Assembly (NCBI RefSeq): GCF_004944975.1
Contig: NZ_SPQG01000002.1
Span: forward strand, 62,001-126,000
Direction of reading: 5' to 3'
From: Halorhabdus amylolytica
GTDB lineage: Archaea > Halobacteriota > Halobacteria > Halobacteriales > Haloarculaceae
Length of the DNA stretch: 64,000 nucleotides
Shown: piece by piece, positions 42,120 to 50,626 of the stretch
Position numbering within the stretch: the stretch's first letter is position 1
Layout of the letters: every line of letters starts with the position of its first letter
Notes under the pieces: model-generated
Told to the model about the DNA's origin: nothing
The model's input: the letters and a program-made list of their open reading frames with translations, nothing else
Databases searched by the model: none
Made by a program: the position numbers and the translations under genes

Positions 42120-43526
42120 ATGGTTCCCGTCCCGGAACTGGCCGATCGAGCCCGAATCTGTGCAGATCGACTCCGGAGCAGTGGGGAAGTCTTGCTCGCG
42201 TCTCACATCGACGCCGATGGGCTGACGAGTGCGGCCATCGCCGCCAGAGCTCTCGAACGGGCGAACGTCCCGACAGAGGTCATTTTCAAGAACCAGCTCG
42301 ACGACGAGGAGATCGCCTCGATCGCCGTGCGTGACTTCCAGACGGTTCTGTTCACCGACTTCGGGAGTGGACAACTCGAAACAATCGTCGAGTATGGGGG
42401 TCGCGGGGACTTCGAGCCGATCATCGTCGACCATCACCAGCCGGCCGACGCCGAGACTCGCTATCACCTCAACCCGTTGCTGGAGGGCATTGACGGTGCG
42501 GCCGAACTGTCGGGTGCTGGTGCATGCTATCTCCTTGCGCGCGCGTTAGAGGAGGACCGTGACAACCGCGATCTCGCGAAACTGGCTGTTGTCGGCGCGG
42601 TCGGAGACATGCAGGCTGTCGACGGCGAACTCGTCGGGGCCAACCGCGAGATCGTCGCCGAGGGCATCGACGCGGGCGTACTCAGGGAGGGGACAGACCT
42701 TGCGCTGTACGGCACACAGACCCGTCCGCTGCCGAAACTCCTCGAGTACGCGGATCGGCCGCGGATACCCGGGGTGTCGGGCGATCAGGGTGGGGCTATC
42801 GAGTTCCTCGAATCGGTGGGAATCCCGTTGAAGGACGACGGCGAATGGCGAAGATGGGTCGACCTCTCGATGGCCGAACGCCAGTCCGTCATCAGCGCGC
42901 TTCTCCGGCGAGGGGTCGATCGTGGCGTCTCGGCGGACGCGCTGGACTCTCTGGTCGGGACCACGTACACGTTCCCCGAAGAACCCGAAGGGACCGAACT
43001 CCGGGACGCGAGTGAGTTCTCGACGTTACTGAACGCGACTGCACGATACGAACGGGCCGACGTCGGACTTGCTGTCTGTCTGGGCGATCGGTCTGAGGCA
43101 CTCGATCGTGCTCGTCGACTGCTGGCGAACCATCGGCGGAACCTCTCGGACGGTCTGGAGTGGGTTCGCGAACACGGCGTCGAAGTCCGTCCGAACGTGC
43201 AATTTTTCGACGCGGGCGACGCGATCAGGGAGACGATTGTCGGAATCGTCGCTGGCATGGCTTTCGGCACGTCGGGCGTCGGTCGCGATCGCCCGATCGT
43301 TGCTTTCGCCGAGAAGTCCGATCAGGAGATCAAAGTTTCCGCCCGCGGAACTGCCGAACTCGTCGGTCAGGGACTGGACCTTTCGAAAGCGGTCGGGACC
43401 GCGAGTCGGGCTGTCGGTGGCGACGGCGGCGGGCATGACATCGCTGCCGGGGCCACGATCCCGGCTGGCTCCCAGGGGGAATTCGTCGATCAGTTCGGAG
43501 AGAGCGTCGCCGAACAACTCGGGTGA
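42120..43526 (+). CDS. DHH-family single-strand-specific nuclease, RecJ-like
   Basis: 468 residues. DHH motifs: SHIDADGL (motif I), FTDFGSG region (II), IIVDHHQP (III, DHH), VGAVGDM (IV), and a C-terminal DHHA1 domain with GGDGGGHDIAAGA. These are the catalytic motifs of archaeal RecJ/GAN-like exonucleases, which act in repair and at the replication fork. Several paralogues exist per haloarchaeal genome, so the exact role cannot be set. Confidence 0.88.
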   Translation: MVPVPELADRARICADRLRSSGEVLLASHIDADGLTSAAIAARALERANVPTEVIFKNQLDDEEIASIAVRDFQTVLFTDFGSGQLETIVEYGGRGDFEPIIVDHHQPADAETRYHLNPLLEGIDGAAELSGAGACYLLARALEEDRDNRDLAKLAVVGAVGDMQAVDGELVGANREIVAEGIDAGVLREGTDLALYGTQTRPLPKLLEYADRPRIPGVSGDQGGAIEFLESVGIPLKDDGEWRRWVDLSMAERQSVISALLRRGVDRGVSADALDSLVGTTYTFPEEPEGTELRDASEFSTLLNATARYERADVGLAVCLGDRSEALDRARRLLANHRRNLSDGLEWVREHGVEVRPNVQFFDAGDAIRETIVGIVAGMAFGTSGVGRDRPIVAFAEKSDQEIKVSARGTAELVGQGLDLSKAVGTASRAVGGDGGGHDIAAGATIPAGSQGEFVDQFGESVAEQLG

Positions 43527-43671
43527 CCCCCGCTCGCAGTGGCCTGTCGCTACACATAAACCATATTCTGATATATGGAAAATACGCTGATCCAGCGCCA
43601 CGTCGTAGGGTCCTTTCTCCGTTCGAAACCACAATGGGGTTATAAACGGCCGGCCGATGTACTGGGGAGTG

Positions 43672-43941
43672 ATGTCAGGGAACACGGATGTCGTCGGTGA
43701 TAAGGAGCGGCTGTTGCTGGGTGCCGGCTTCGCGTTCGGCGTCATGCTGACGCTGGTCGTGCTGGAACTCGTGTTGGTGATGAACGGCACGGTCCCGCCC
43801 GGAGATCTTTTCACGTCTCCCGACGCCTTGACCGTCATCGCGGGTATCGTCTTCGCAGGCGTCGTCGGGATCGCGCTGTTCGTACTGTCGTTCCCCGGGA
43901 ATCGGTCGCGCATCCCGATCGCGGCTGACGACGAGAAGTGA
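43672..43941 (+). CDS. Two-helix membrane protein (89 aa)
   Basis: 89 residues from the ATG at 43672 (MSGNTDVVGD). Two membrane helices: about 15-38 (LLLGAGFAFGVMLTLVVLELVLV in outline) and about 56-76. A short polar loop NGTVPPGDLFTSPD between them has one N-glycosylation-type sequon. Acidic tail. A TTATAAAC box A lies at about 43639-43646. Function unknown. Confidence 0.65.
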   Translation: MSGNTDVVGDKERLLLGAGFAFGVMLTLVVLELVLVMNGTVPPGDLFTSPDALTVIAGIVFAGVVGIALFVLSFPGNRSRIPIAADDEK

Positions 43942-44023
43942 CCAGAGTCAGCGTGTTTCGTCCGGGTGGAGTCGACTGCCGGCGACGGTGATTTTTTGCC
44001 GGGCCGCCGGAAAACATCTCTCG

Positions 44024-44389
44024 ATGAGTGATTTCGATCCGGATCGTTTCGAAGACAAGTACGAACACTATTTCACCGAACTCCAGCAGGCGTACCGGCA
44101 GGCATTCGAAGCGGTGAGCGAGCGCCACGATTCGGATCTGGTTCACGCAATCGATCAGCGGATCCTGAGTGAGAGCGAGCCGTTCTACGAGGGTGGCTCG
44201 GAGCAACGCTCCGCGGACGAATCGAGCGGGCAAGGCCCGCGAGAGCACCACGGCGAGTTCAGGATCAAGGTACCGGACGACGCCGTCGAACGGTTGCCGG
44301 ATCGCGATCCCGAGCGTGTCGAGAGAGTTCTCGAGGACTACCGTTCCGAGATCGCTGCCCAGTTGCGGGACGTCTTCGATCTGGCTTGA
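44024..44389 (+). CDS. Conserved-looking acidic protein of unknown function (121 aa)
   Basis: From the ATG at 44024 (MSDFDPDRFEDKY). Predicted helical throughout: an N-terminal helix YFTELQQAYRQAFEAV, a central low-complexity stretch (EGGSEQRSADESSGQG), and a C-terminal helix ERVLEDYRSEIAAQLRDVF. No cysteines or membrane segment. It resembles small haloarchaeal DUF proteins with a coil-loop-coil layout. Confidence 0.6.
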   Translation: MSDFDPDRFEDKYEHYFTELQQAYRQAFEAVSERHDSDLVHAIDQRILSESEPFYEGGSEQRSADESSGQGPREHHGEFRIKVPDDAVERLPDRDPERVERVLEDYRSEIAAQLRDVFDLA

Positions 44390-44474
44390 TCGGTCCCTGG
44401 ATGTCTCACGCGCTTACCGAGCGATTGTCGGATACCAAAGGCCTAAACGCTCTCGTTGCCAATTTGGCGTAGAC

Positions 44475-44843
44475 ATGAGTACCGAGACACAGGACGGTGG
44501 TTCCGACCTCGAGGAACGCATCACGAACTTCCTGCGGCGGAACTTCCCGCAGATCCAGATGCACGGGGGTAGTGCAGCCATCCAGGATCTCGATCCGGAG
44601 GCGGGCGAGGTAACGATCATGCTCGGCGGTGCCTGCAGCGGCTGTGGCATCTCGCCGATGACGGTTCAGGCGATCAAGTCCCGCATGACCAAGGAAATCC
44701 CCGAGATCGACACGGTCCACGCCAACACTGGAATGGACAGCGGTGGAATGGGCGGCATGGGCGGCGGCGCCGGGCCGGGAGATTCCCGGGGCGGCAGCCT
44801 GGACGACGCGGATAGCGACGAAGGGCCGAGCGCCCCGTTCTAG
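44475..44843 (+). CDS. NifU-like C-terminal-domain iron-sulfur protein
   Basis: 122 residues from the ATG at 44475. A NifU C-terminal domain (about 14-90) with the GGACSGCGIS motif (CxxC) that binds a transient [4Fe-4S] cluster and the VTIMLGG strand. The tail is Gly/Met-rich (GGMGGMGGGAGPG) and disordered. It acts as a scaffold or carrier in iron-sulfur cluster assembly. The coding end overlaps the convergent panE gene by four bases. Confidence 0.88.
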   Translation: MSTETQDGGSDLEERITNFLRRNFPQIQMHGGSAAIQDLDPEAGEVTIMLGGACSGCGISPMTVQAIKSRMTKEIPEIDTVHANTGMDSGGMGGMGGGAGPGDSRGGSLDDADSDEGPSAPF

Positions 44844-45736
44844 ATCGGTTCGTTTCTCCCGACGTTCTCCCGTTCCCACGTTTCCAACAGCGCCGCCAAC
44901 GTCTCGTTTACGGGTGTTTTCACGTCGTGATCGGCCACGTACCCGTTGATCGACGCAACTTCCGTCCGACGACCACGCTCGACATCGCGATACATCGAAG
45001 ACTCGTTGTCCGCGGTCGCTTCGATTACCGCTTCGAGCGCGTCGACGGCCGCACCATCTTCGAGATCGACGCCCTTTTTCCGTGCAACCCGAGCCGTCTC
45101 GCGGGCGGCACGCCGGGCGACGTTTCCCGACGGACCCTCGGTGAGTTCGCCGTTCGGGACCCGCGCCAGCGCGGTCGTGGCGTTGATCCCGGCGTTGATC
45201 GCGAGTTTCTCCCACTGTTGCCGGGGCATGTCCGTCGCGACAGTCGTCTCGATCCCTGCCGCTTCGAACGCACCGCCGATCCGGTGGGCCAGCGGACTCG
45301 TTCCTCCCTCAGGTGGCCCGAGAACGACTTCGCCACGTCCGGTACAGCGGACGCGCCCGGGTTCGTCCTGGATCGCGCCGTAGGTCGCCGTCCCTGCGAG
45401 AATGCCCGCGGAGAGCGCCGCCGAGAGCGTCGCCTCGTTGCCCATGCCGTTCTGCAGGGAGAGGACTCCTTCACAGTCACAGTCCGCTAACGCCGCCCCA
45501 GCGGTCGGCGTGTCGTAGGTCTTGACAGTAACGATCGCCAGGTCGGACTCCGCCGGGACAGTTGTCCGGGCCCCAGGCGTCACGTCAGTTTCGATGGCTC
45601 CCGTGATGGTCAGCCCCGACTCGTTCACCACCCGGACGTGTGGCTCACGTCCGATCAGTGTGACCGGATGTTCCCGAGCCAGCAACCCTCCAATCAGGCT
45701 GCCCAGGCTGCCGGCGCCGAAGACGACGATTTCCAT
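44840..45736 (-). CDS. panE: Ketopantoate reductase family protein
   Basis: 298 residues. NADP-binding start VVFGAGSLGSLIGGLLA (GxGxxG), VKTYDTPTAGAAL (the catalytic-lysine VK...), LQNGMGNE, and the C-terminal helical domain with KLAINAGIN and SSMYRDVERGRRTEVASINGY. It reduces 2-dehydropantoate to pantoate for coenzyme A synthesis. In archaea CoA can control this enzyme by feedback, so this is the likely control point. It overlaps the NifU gene end. Confidence 0.9.
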   Translation of the reverse strand: MEIVVFGAGSLGSLIGGLLAREHPVTLIGREPHVRVVNESGLTITGAIETDVTPGARTTVPAESDLAIVTVKTYDTPTAGAALADCDCEGVLSLQNGMGNEATLSAALSAGILAGTATYGAIQDEPGRVRCTGRGEVVLGPPEGGTSPLAHRIGGAFEAAGIETTVATDMPRQQWEKLAINAGINATTALARVPNGELTEGPSGNVARRAARETARVARKKGVDLEDGAAVDALEAVIEATADNESSMYRDVERGRRTEVASINGYVADHDVKTPVNETLAALLETWERENVGRNEPI

Positions 45737-45790
45737 CGGTCGACCGTCCGTTCTCCGGGAGCAAGACGGTACCGGATCCGACGGGGCAAC

Positions 45791-45985
45791 TCACTTCCGG
45801 CGGTGTACTTCGAGTTCTCGTGCCGCGTCCCGGACCTTGTGGAGTTCTCGATCCGCGTCATCTCTCACGCTGCCGTGGGCGAACAGCACCGACCGATCGA
45901 GTAACGAGGGCCGGAAGCGACGTGTCTCATCCTCGTCGTCGCCCCCGAACGGAGCACGTAGCCGTTCGAACAGACCGCGAAGCAT
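45791..45985 (-). CDS. Small charged protein of unknown function (64 aa)
   Basis: From the ATG at 45985 (MLRGLFERLR). Acidic GGDDEDET stretch, then FRPSLLDRSVLFAHGS and a C-terminal charged helix HKVRDAARELEVHRRK. No cysteine or membrane segment. An open frame extends upstream, but the shorter start is better because of AT-rich DNA there. I do not recognise the family. Confidence 0.5.
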   Translation of the reverse strand: MLRGLFERLRAPFGGDDEDETRRFRPSLLDRSVLFAHGSVRDDADRELHKVRDAARELEVHRRK

Positions 45986-46055
45986 GGTGCTCTTTTGTGA
46001 TCGAGAGCACAAAACAGTCGGCATCCGTGTGACCCGTGGATCGAACGCCCCCCGT

Positions 46056-46349
46056 TCAATCCTCCTGCCAGTAATAGATCTCTTCTTTGGGTGCGCCACA
46101 GGCCGGACAGGTCTCCGGGATCTCCTCGATATCGCCCATCTCTCCGCAGGCCCAGCATCGCCACATCAGTTCAGCCTCGCCTCCGAGGCCGCTGGCGAGG
46201 TGTTCACCGGACATGGCGGCGATCCCTTCGTCGGTCGTGACGTAGAACCCGTGTTCGTCAAAGCCGCGGATCGTGCCCAGTTCGTTACCCTTGGCGTCGT
46301 ACACTGTGGTCCCGAAGCTGACGTTTGTCTCTTCCGAATTCTTTGCCAT
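46056..46349 (-). CDS. Rubredoxin-like zinc/iron-binding protein (DUF7130-like)
   Basis: 97 residues from the ATG at 46349 (MAKNSEETNV). The N-terminal part (VYDAKGNELGTIRGFDEHGFYVTTDEG) is a PRC-barrel-like strand set. The C-terminal WRCWACGEMGD...CPACGAPKEEIYYWQED is a rubredoxin-type four-cysteine site, with spacing like that of rubredoxin-like repair domains. It could bind Fe or Zn. Redox or regulatory function is inferred only. Confidence 0.75.
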   Translation of the reverse strand: MAKNSEETNVSFGTTVYDAKGNELGTIRGFDEHGFYVTTDEGIAAMSGEHLASGLGGEAELMWRCWACGEMGDIEEIPETCPACGAPKEEIYYWQED

Positions 46350-46442
46350 GTTCATACACACCATGACCTCCGTGATCATTAACGTTCCCATCGGGTGTCA
46401 CGAGCTGGCCGGCATGTTCGAAACGAGGATTCACTCACCGCG

Positions 46443-47672
46443 TCACGGCGAGAAGAGGCTCGTGTGGACGGGCGCGAAGTCGCTCTCGGAGGATGATTCG
46501 TCCGTCTCCTCGGTCGTGTCGGTGACGGCCGATCCGTCGACACCTTCCGCGAGGAAGTCCGCGAGCGGTGGGCCGACGTTCTCGGGTTCGACGAGGAACG
46601 CGTCGTGACCGTGGTCGGACTCGATGACGTGGTGGGCAGTGTCGACTCTGGCTTCCCGAAGCGAGTCAGCCAGTGACTCGGCCTGGGCGACGGTGAAGTG
46701 CCAGTCGGAGGTAAAGGACATCATCAGAGCCTGTCCCTCGAAGGCCGCGAGTGCGTCGGCGTCCGATTCGAAGCCCGAGGCGAGGTCGTAATTCTCGGTC
46801 GCACGGGTCATCGTCAGGAACGCGTTCGCGTCGAAGCGGCCGACGAACTTCTCGGCCTGATAGTCGAGATAGGATTCGACGTCCCGATACGGGAAGAAGG
46901 CGGCCACGGGCTCCTCGGGGAACGTCCGCTTTGCTTCTCTCCCCGCCGACCGGCGGCCGAACTTCCGATCCATCGAGGCCTTCGAGAGGTACATCACGTG
47001 ACCGATCTGCCGAGCCAGGGCCATGCCATCCGTCGGTTCAGGGTGATCGTCGCCGTAGTAGTCCCCGCCGTCCCAGTCGGGATCGCTGGTGATCGCCCGA
47101 CGCTTGATGCCGTGGAGGGCGAGTGACTGTGCATCGAGGCGGGCCGAGGCGGCGATGGTTGCAATCCGGTCGACGTGATCCGGGTGGCGTTTTGCCCACT
47201 CCAGGACGTTCATCCCGCCGACGCTGCCGCCGACGACCGCGTGGAGGTGCGGGATGCCGAGTTCGTCCAGGAGCTGGCGCTGGGCTTCCGTCCAGTCGGT
47301 GACTGTCACCGGCGGGAAGTCGGTGCCGTAGGGCTCGCCAGTCTCGGGATTCGTACTCGCGGGACCGGTCGTCCCGTAGCAGGACCCGGGGACGTTCGCA
47401 CAGACGACGTAGTACTCGGTTGTGTCGATGGCTTTCCCGGGGCCGACGATGTCGTCCCACCAGGCGCGTGCCTGGCCGCTGGTGGCGTCGTCGGCGTCAG
47501 GATGGGAAGCGACGTGGGCGGAGCCGGTCAAGGCGTGACAGACCAGCACCGCGTTGTCGCCCTCGAAGTCGCCGTAGGCCTCGTAGGCGATCTCGAGTTC
47601 TGGGATCGACTCCCCACACTCGAACTCGAACTCGCCGACAGAGACCGTCTCGCGTTCGGCGGTGACCGTCAT
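46443..47672 (-). CDS. metX: Homoserine O-acetyltransferase
   Basis: 409 residues. Alpha/beta-hydrolase fold: [12 protein letters not shown], the nucleophile elbow [14 protein letters not shown] (GxSxGG), and the C-terminal SDHGHDAFL holding the catalytic His. MetX acetylates homoserine, giving O-acetylhomoserine for direct sulfhydrylation. The start ATG overlaps the end of metY by four bases (ATGA), so they form an operon with metY first. The last 30 residues are a Ser/Glu-rich tail. Confidence 0.93.
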   Translation of the reverse strand: MTVTAERETVSVGEFEFECGESIPELEIAYEAYGDFEGDNAVLVCHALTGSAHVASHPDADDATSGQARAWWDDIVGPGKAIDTTEYYVVCANVPGSCYGTTGPASTNPETGEPYGTDFPPVTVTDWTEAQRQLLDELGIPHLHAVVGGSVGGMNVLEWAKRHPDHVDRIATIAASARLDAQSLALHGIKRRAITSDPDWDGGDYYGDDHPEPTDGMALARQIGHVMYLSKASMDRKFGRRSAGREAKRTFPEEPVAAFFPYRDVESYLDYQAEKFVGRFDANAFLTMTRATENYDLASGFESDADALAAFEGQALMMSFTSDWHFTVAQAESLADSLREARVDTAHHVIESDHGHDAFLVEPENVGPPLADFLAEGVDGSAVTDTTEETDESSSESDFAPVHTSLFSP

Positions 47673-48967
47673 GTGACTGTTTCTATCCCGTCTTCGAGGT
47701 CCGCAATGATGTCTCTGACGTCTTCGATACCGACAGACAACCGGATCATGTCGGGCGCGACACCGCTTGCCCGTTGTTCCTCGGGCGAGAGCTTCGCGTG
47801 CGTTGTCGAGGCAGGGTGGATGACCAGCGTCTTCGCGTCGCCGACGTTCGCGAGGAACTGCGCGAGGTCGGTCTCCTCACAGAGCCGCTGGCCCGCTTCG
47901 TAGCCCCCGGAAAGACCGAACGTGACCATGCCACCGTATCCTCCTTCCAAGTACTCGCTAGCTTGAGCGTTCGTTTCGTGGGATTCCAGGCCGGGATAGG
48001 ATACCCACTCGACGTCGGAATGCTCGTCGAGGAACGCAGCGACCTGCGCGGCGTTCTCGCAGTGACGTTCCATCCGCACTGCCAGGGTTTCGGCCCCTTG
48101 CAGCGTCGCCCAGGCGTCGAACGGCTTCTGGCCATCCCCGACGTTCCGAACCGCCCGCTGGCGGGTGGCGACGGCGAACGCTCGCTCCTCGAATCGATCG
48201 ACGAAACTTTCGCCGCCAAGAGTACTCGTTCTTTCTCCCAGCGCAGGGTACTTCTCGGGGTAATTCTCCCATGGGAAGTTCCCGCCGTCGATCACCACGC
48301 CGCCGATCGTGGTGCCCGAACCGTGGATCCACTTCGTCGTCGACTCCCAGACCACGTCCGCGCCGTGTTCGATCGGATTGCAGAGATAGGGGGTTGCGAA
48401 GGTATTGTCCACAACGAGCGGTGCGCCATGCTCGTGAGCGACTTCGGCGACGCGTTCGAGATCGGCCGTCACCAGCGAGGGGTTGCCGATGGTTTCGAGG
48501 TGGACGTAGGCAGTGTTCTCGTCGATAGCGTCCGCGTAGGCGTCGTAATCGAGTGTCTCGACGAAGCGCGCCTCGACCCCGCGTTCGCGGGCGGTCGTCG
48601 TCAGATAGGAGTGCGTCCCGCCGTAGATCGAGGAAGCCGAAACGACGTTCTCGCCCGCGCTCGCCAGAACGGTCGTCGTCGCGTCCAGGGCGGCCATTCC
48701 CGAGGCCGTCGCGACGGCGTCGACCCCGCCTTCCAGTGACGCCAGGCGGTGTTCGAGCGTCCGGACGGTCGGATTGTCGAAGCGACTGTAGATGTTGCCC
48801 TCTGCCTCCAGGGCGTACAGATCCGCCGCGCGATCGGCGTCCTCGAAGGCGTAGGACGTCGTCTGGTGGATCGGCGGTGCGACTGCGCCGGTCTCGGGAT
48901 CGGGTGCCTGCCCGGCGTGCAGACATCGTGTCCCGAAACGCCGTGGCGGGGGCTCCTGCTCACTCAT
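47669..48967 (-). CDS. metY: O-acetylhomoserine sulfhydrylase
   Basis: 432 residues from the ATG at 48967 ([10 protein letters not shown]); the upstream in-frame start is rejected because a box A lies between. Cys/Met-metabolism PLP family: [27 protein letters not shown], the PLP lysine in [16 protein letters not shown]. It makes homocysteine from O-acetylhomoserine and sulfide. It is followed directly by metX, so these two steps of methionine synthesis are co-expressed. Confidence 0.94.
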   Translation of the reverse strand: MSEQEPPPRRFGTRCLHAGQAPDPETGAVAPPIHQTTSYAFEDADRAADLYALEAEGNIYSRFDNPTVRTLEHRLASLEGGVDAVATASGMAALDATTTVLASAGENVVSASSIYGGTHSYLTTTARERGVEARFVETLDYDAYADAIDENTAYVHLETIGNPSLVTADLERVAEVAHEHGAPLVVDNTFATPYLCNPIEHGADVVWESTTKWIHGSGTTIGGVVIDGGNFPWENYPEKYPALGERTSTLGGESFVDRFEERAFAVATRQRAVRNVGDGQKPFDAWATLQGAETLAVRMERHCENAAQVAAFLDEHSDVEWVSYPGLESHETNAQASEYLEGGYGGMVTFGLSGGYEAGQRLCEETDLAQFLANVGDAKTLVIHPASTTHAKLSPEEQRASGVAPDMIRLSVGIEDVRDIIADLEDGIETVT

Positions 48968-48993
48968 GTTTCGTATGCATATATCTCGAAGTA

Positions 48994-49001
48994 CGTATAA
49001 C
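48994..49001 (-). promoter_or_regulatory. Box A of the metY-metX operon
   Basis: GTTATACG on the minus strand, 26 bases before the ATG at 48967, giving a leaderless mRNA. It lies at the edge of the AT-rich accessory patch. Confidence 0.6.
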
Positions 49002-49309
49002 CAACAGTTACGGCAACATTGCGGAGGGAGCATCGGGTGGTGCGGGATCAGGTGAAGATGGAGGTTTAGTTACAGAGGATATATTCAAAATGGGCAGTGG
49101 TGTAGAAATCTTTACACACTCTGAGCTGACCGATCTCGGCATTTCAGTGAGACTCTCTTCTACTGTGATGTGGAAAACTATTCACAACAAAATGTAGGTA
49201 TAATTTATATATCCACGGTAATCGAGACCCGCCGAGTTAGGTCCTGAGGATTATTCTGCACCACAGCCTGAACTTGTTCTAAAATGTGCCGTCAGAAATG
49301 TCGAAATAG
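49002..49309. other. AT-rich gap at the left edge of the decayed accessory patch
   Basis: About 300 bases with no complete gene. A plus-strand open frame (ending at 49197) reads a short peptide, SGVEIFTHSELTDLG, with plausible amino-acid composition but no start or partner, so it may be a gene fragment. The junction with the metY promoter is abrupt in base composition. Confidence 0.4.
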
Positions 49310-49725
49310 CTCTGTATCACTCGAACGCATGAATTTGAACATCTTGTCGAGACGACACCCGGCGAGCAGGGCGGCACGCTCTATTGTCGCTCACCCGAAT
49401 CACTCGTCGTCGAACAGGTTACCGACATCTTCGACTACGTCTCGACTGACGAACTCGTTACGCGAATCCAAGAGATGCGTGAGCAGCTCACCAAGTATCA
49501 GGCTGAATTCGGTATCGACTCTCCTGAAGAGTTGGCCGTCAACCAGACGAATCAAGCCCTCGCCAAATCCGGGTCTCCACAGGACAAGATCGACCCAGAG
49601 ACGATCCGTGAGTGGAAGACGCTCCGTCGGTACCTCGCATTCGCGAACGCTGTCTTCTCGATCGGCAGCGCCAAGCAGTACCTAACAGTGACCGTCGCTC
49701 GACTGACGATAGCGCCCTTGCCTGA
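49310..49725 (+). pseudogene. Remnant of a haloarchaeal winged-helix/DUF7342-like protein
   Basis: The frame opens after a stop at 49307-49309 and reads HEFEHLVETTPGEQGGTLYC, SLVVEQVTDIFDYVSTDEL, IQEMREQLTKYQAEFG, SPEELAV and WKTLRRYLAFANAVFSIGSA. This is the C-terminal two thirds of a protein I recognise as a common haloarchaeal family. There is no start codon before residue Met at 49475, the N-terminal helix-turn-helix is missing, and after GSAK the frame shifts. The gene is therefore dead. Its usual partner follows, also broken. Confidence 0.65.
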
Positions 49726-49730
49726 GCAAT

Positions 49731-49946
49731 GTGGGATACTTCAAACCAAACGGAAACCCATTCGGGGCTACGGATCGGCCGGCGCTGCAGACGATTCGTG
49801 AAAAAGATAGAACCGCTTGCGACAGCCGAACTTGATGACTATTTCTATCCGTGCTTGAAGTCACGCTTGACGATGTGCCGTGTGTGGCTGACGAGGCCCG
49901 AATTGACATCCAGTGGACGTCACGAGATGATTTTCGGCTCTGTTAA
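49731..49946 (+). pseudogene. Remnant of the partner protein of the winged-helix gene, three frames
   Basis: A GTG at 49731 starts MGYFKPNGNPFGATDRPALQ ending at TIREK. The next frame continues IEPLATAELDDYFYPC, and a third gives VLEVTLDDVPCVADEARIDI then QWTSRDDFRLC with a stop at 49944-49946. Joined, these make one continuous protein segment, so two frameshifts have occurred, and the C-terminal part is missing. It begins just after the remnant winged-helix gene, as the intact pair does in other haloarchaea. Confidence 0.7.
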
Positions 49947-50001
49947 ACTCTTCAACTGATAATAGAATATTGTGGGAAATGATAAGTAAGGAGAATTTTG
50001 G

Positions 50002-50442
50002 TCATTGTTCCCATCGGATTCGAAGATGGAAATATTCGTTATCTTTTGAAATTTCAATGTAACTTTTTCGGTCCCCGACTGCGCGTGGAAGCTGAACTGA
50101 TCTAGAGTCTGTCCAATTTTCTGTCGTAATAGCAAACGTATAATTCCCGGGCCGATCAATGGTCGTAACGTTCCACATTTCTCCAGAGACAACAGAATTT
50201 GTTGTATTCAGTATAACTGTATTATCCCGTTCAATTCGGTATGTGGTCTTCCACGTCTCATTCGTGGGATTGAAAACTCGGACATGTGCGTTCGCATCGC
50301 CATCAAAACGCTCTTCAAATGGACTAGTCGTAGCCATATCTGTACTCTGGGGATTGGTAGTCTGTGTCGTATTTATCGCAGGCATTCCGCTACATCCGGC
50401 TAAAACGAGACACAGACTTATGAGGAGGGCTCTATGCTGCAC
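50002..50442 (-). CDS. Secreted lipoprotein with many glycosylation sequons
   Basis: 146 residues from a GTG at 50442 (MQHRALLISL); a TTG at 50466 would add eight residues. A signal peptide with lipobox LAGC (Cys at 17) is followed by a Thr/Asn-rich linker and a beta-rich domain (AHVRVFNPTNETWKTTYRI, DRPGNYTFAITTENW). At least six N-x-S/T sequons are visible. A lipid-anchored, glycosylated surface protein of unknown role. AT-rich codons set it apart from its neighbours and point to acquisition. It lies between gene remnants and an insertion sequence. Confidence 0.65.
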   Translation of the reverse strand: MQHRALLISLCLVLAGCSGMPAINTTQTTNPQSTDMATTSPFEERFDGDANAHVRVFNPTNETWKTTYRIERDNTVILNTTNSVVSGEMWNVTTIDRPGNYTFAITTENWTDSRSVQLPRAVGDRKSYIEISKDNEYFHLRIRWEQ

Positions 50443-50626
50443 ACTGTGATAAATTTGTACCGTCAAAAAATATCTTGTGTCTTAATAATATACTTAAGAA
50501 TATAGTTAACTGTTAGAAATAACATATTCGGGCCCCAAATCTTCCAGGTGAAGTGATATAGAAGTAGGTCCATCAGTAGTAGAAAACTCTACAGTATTCT
50601 ATTGGGTCTGAAGATGAGAGCAAGAT

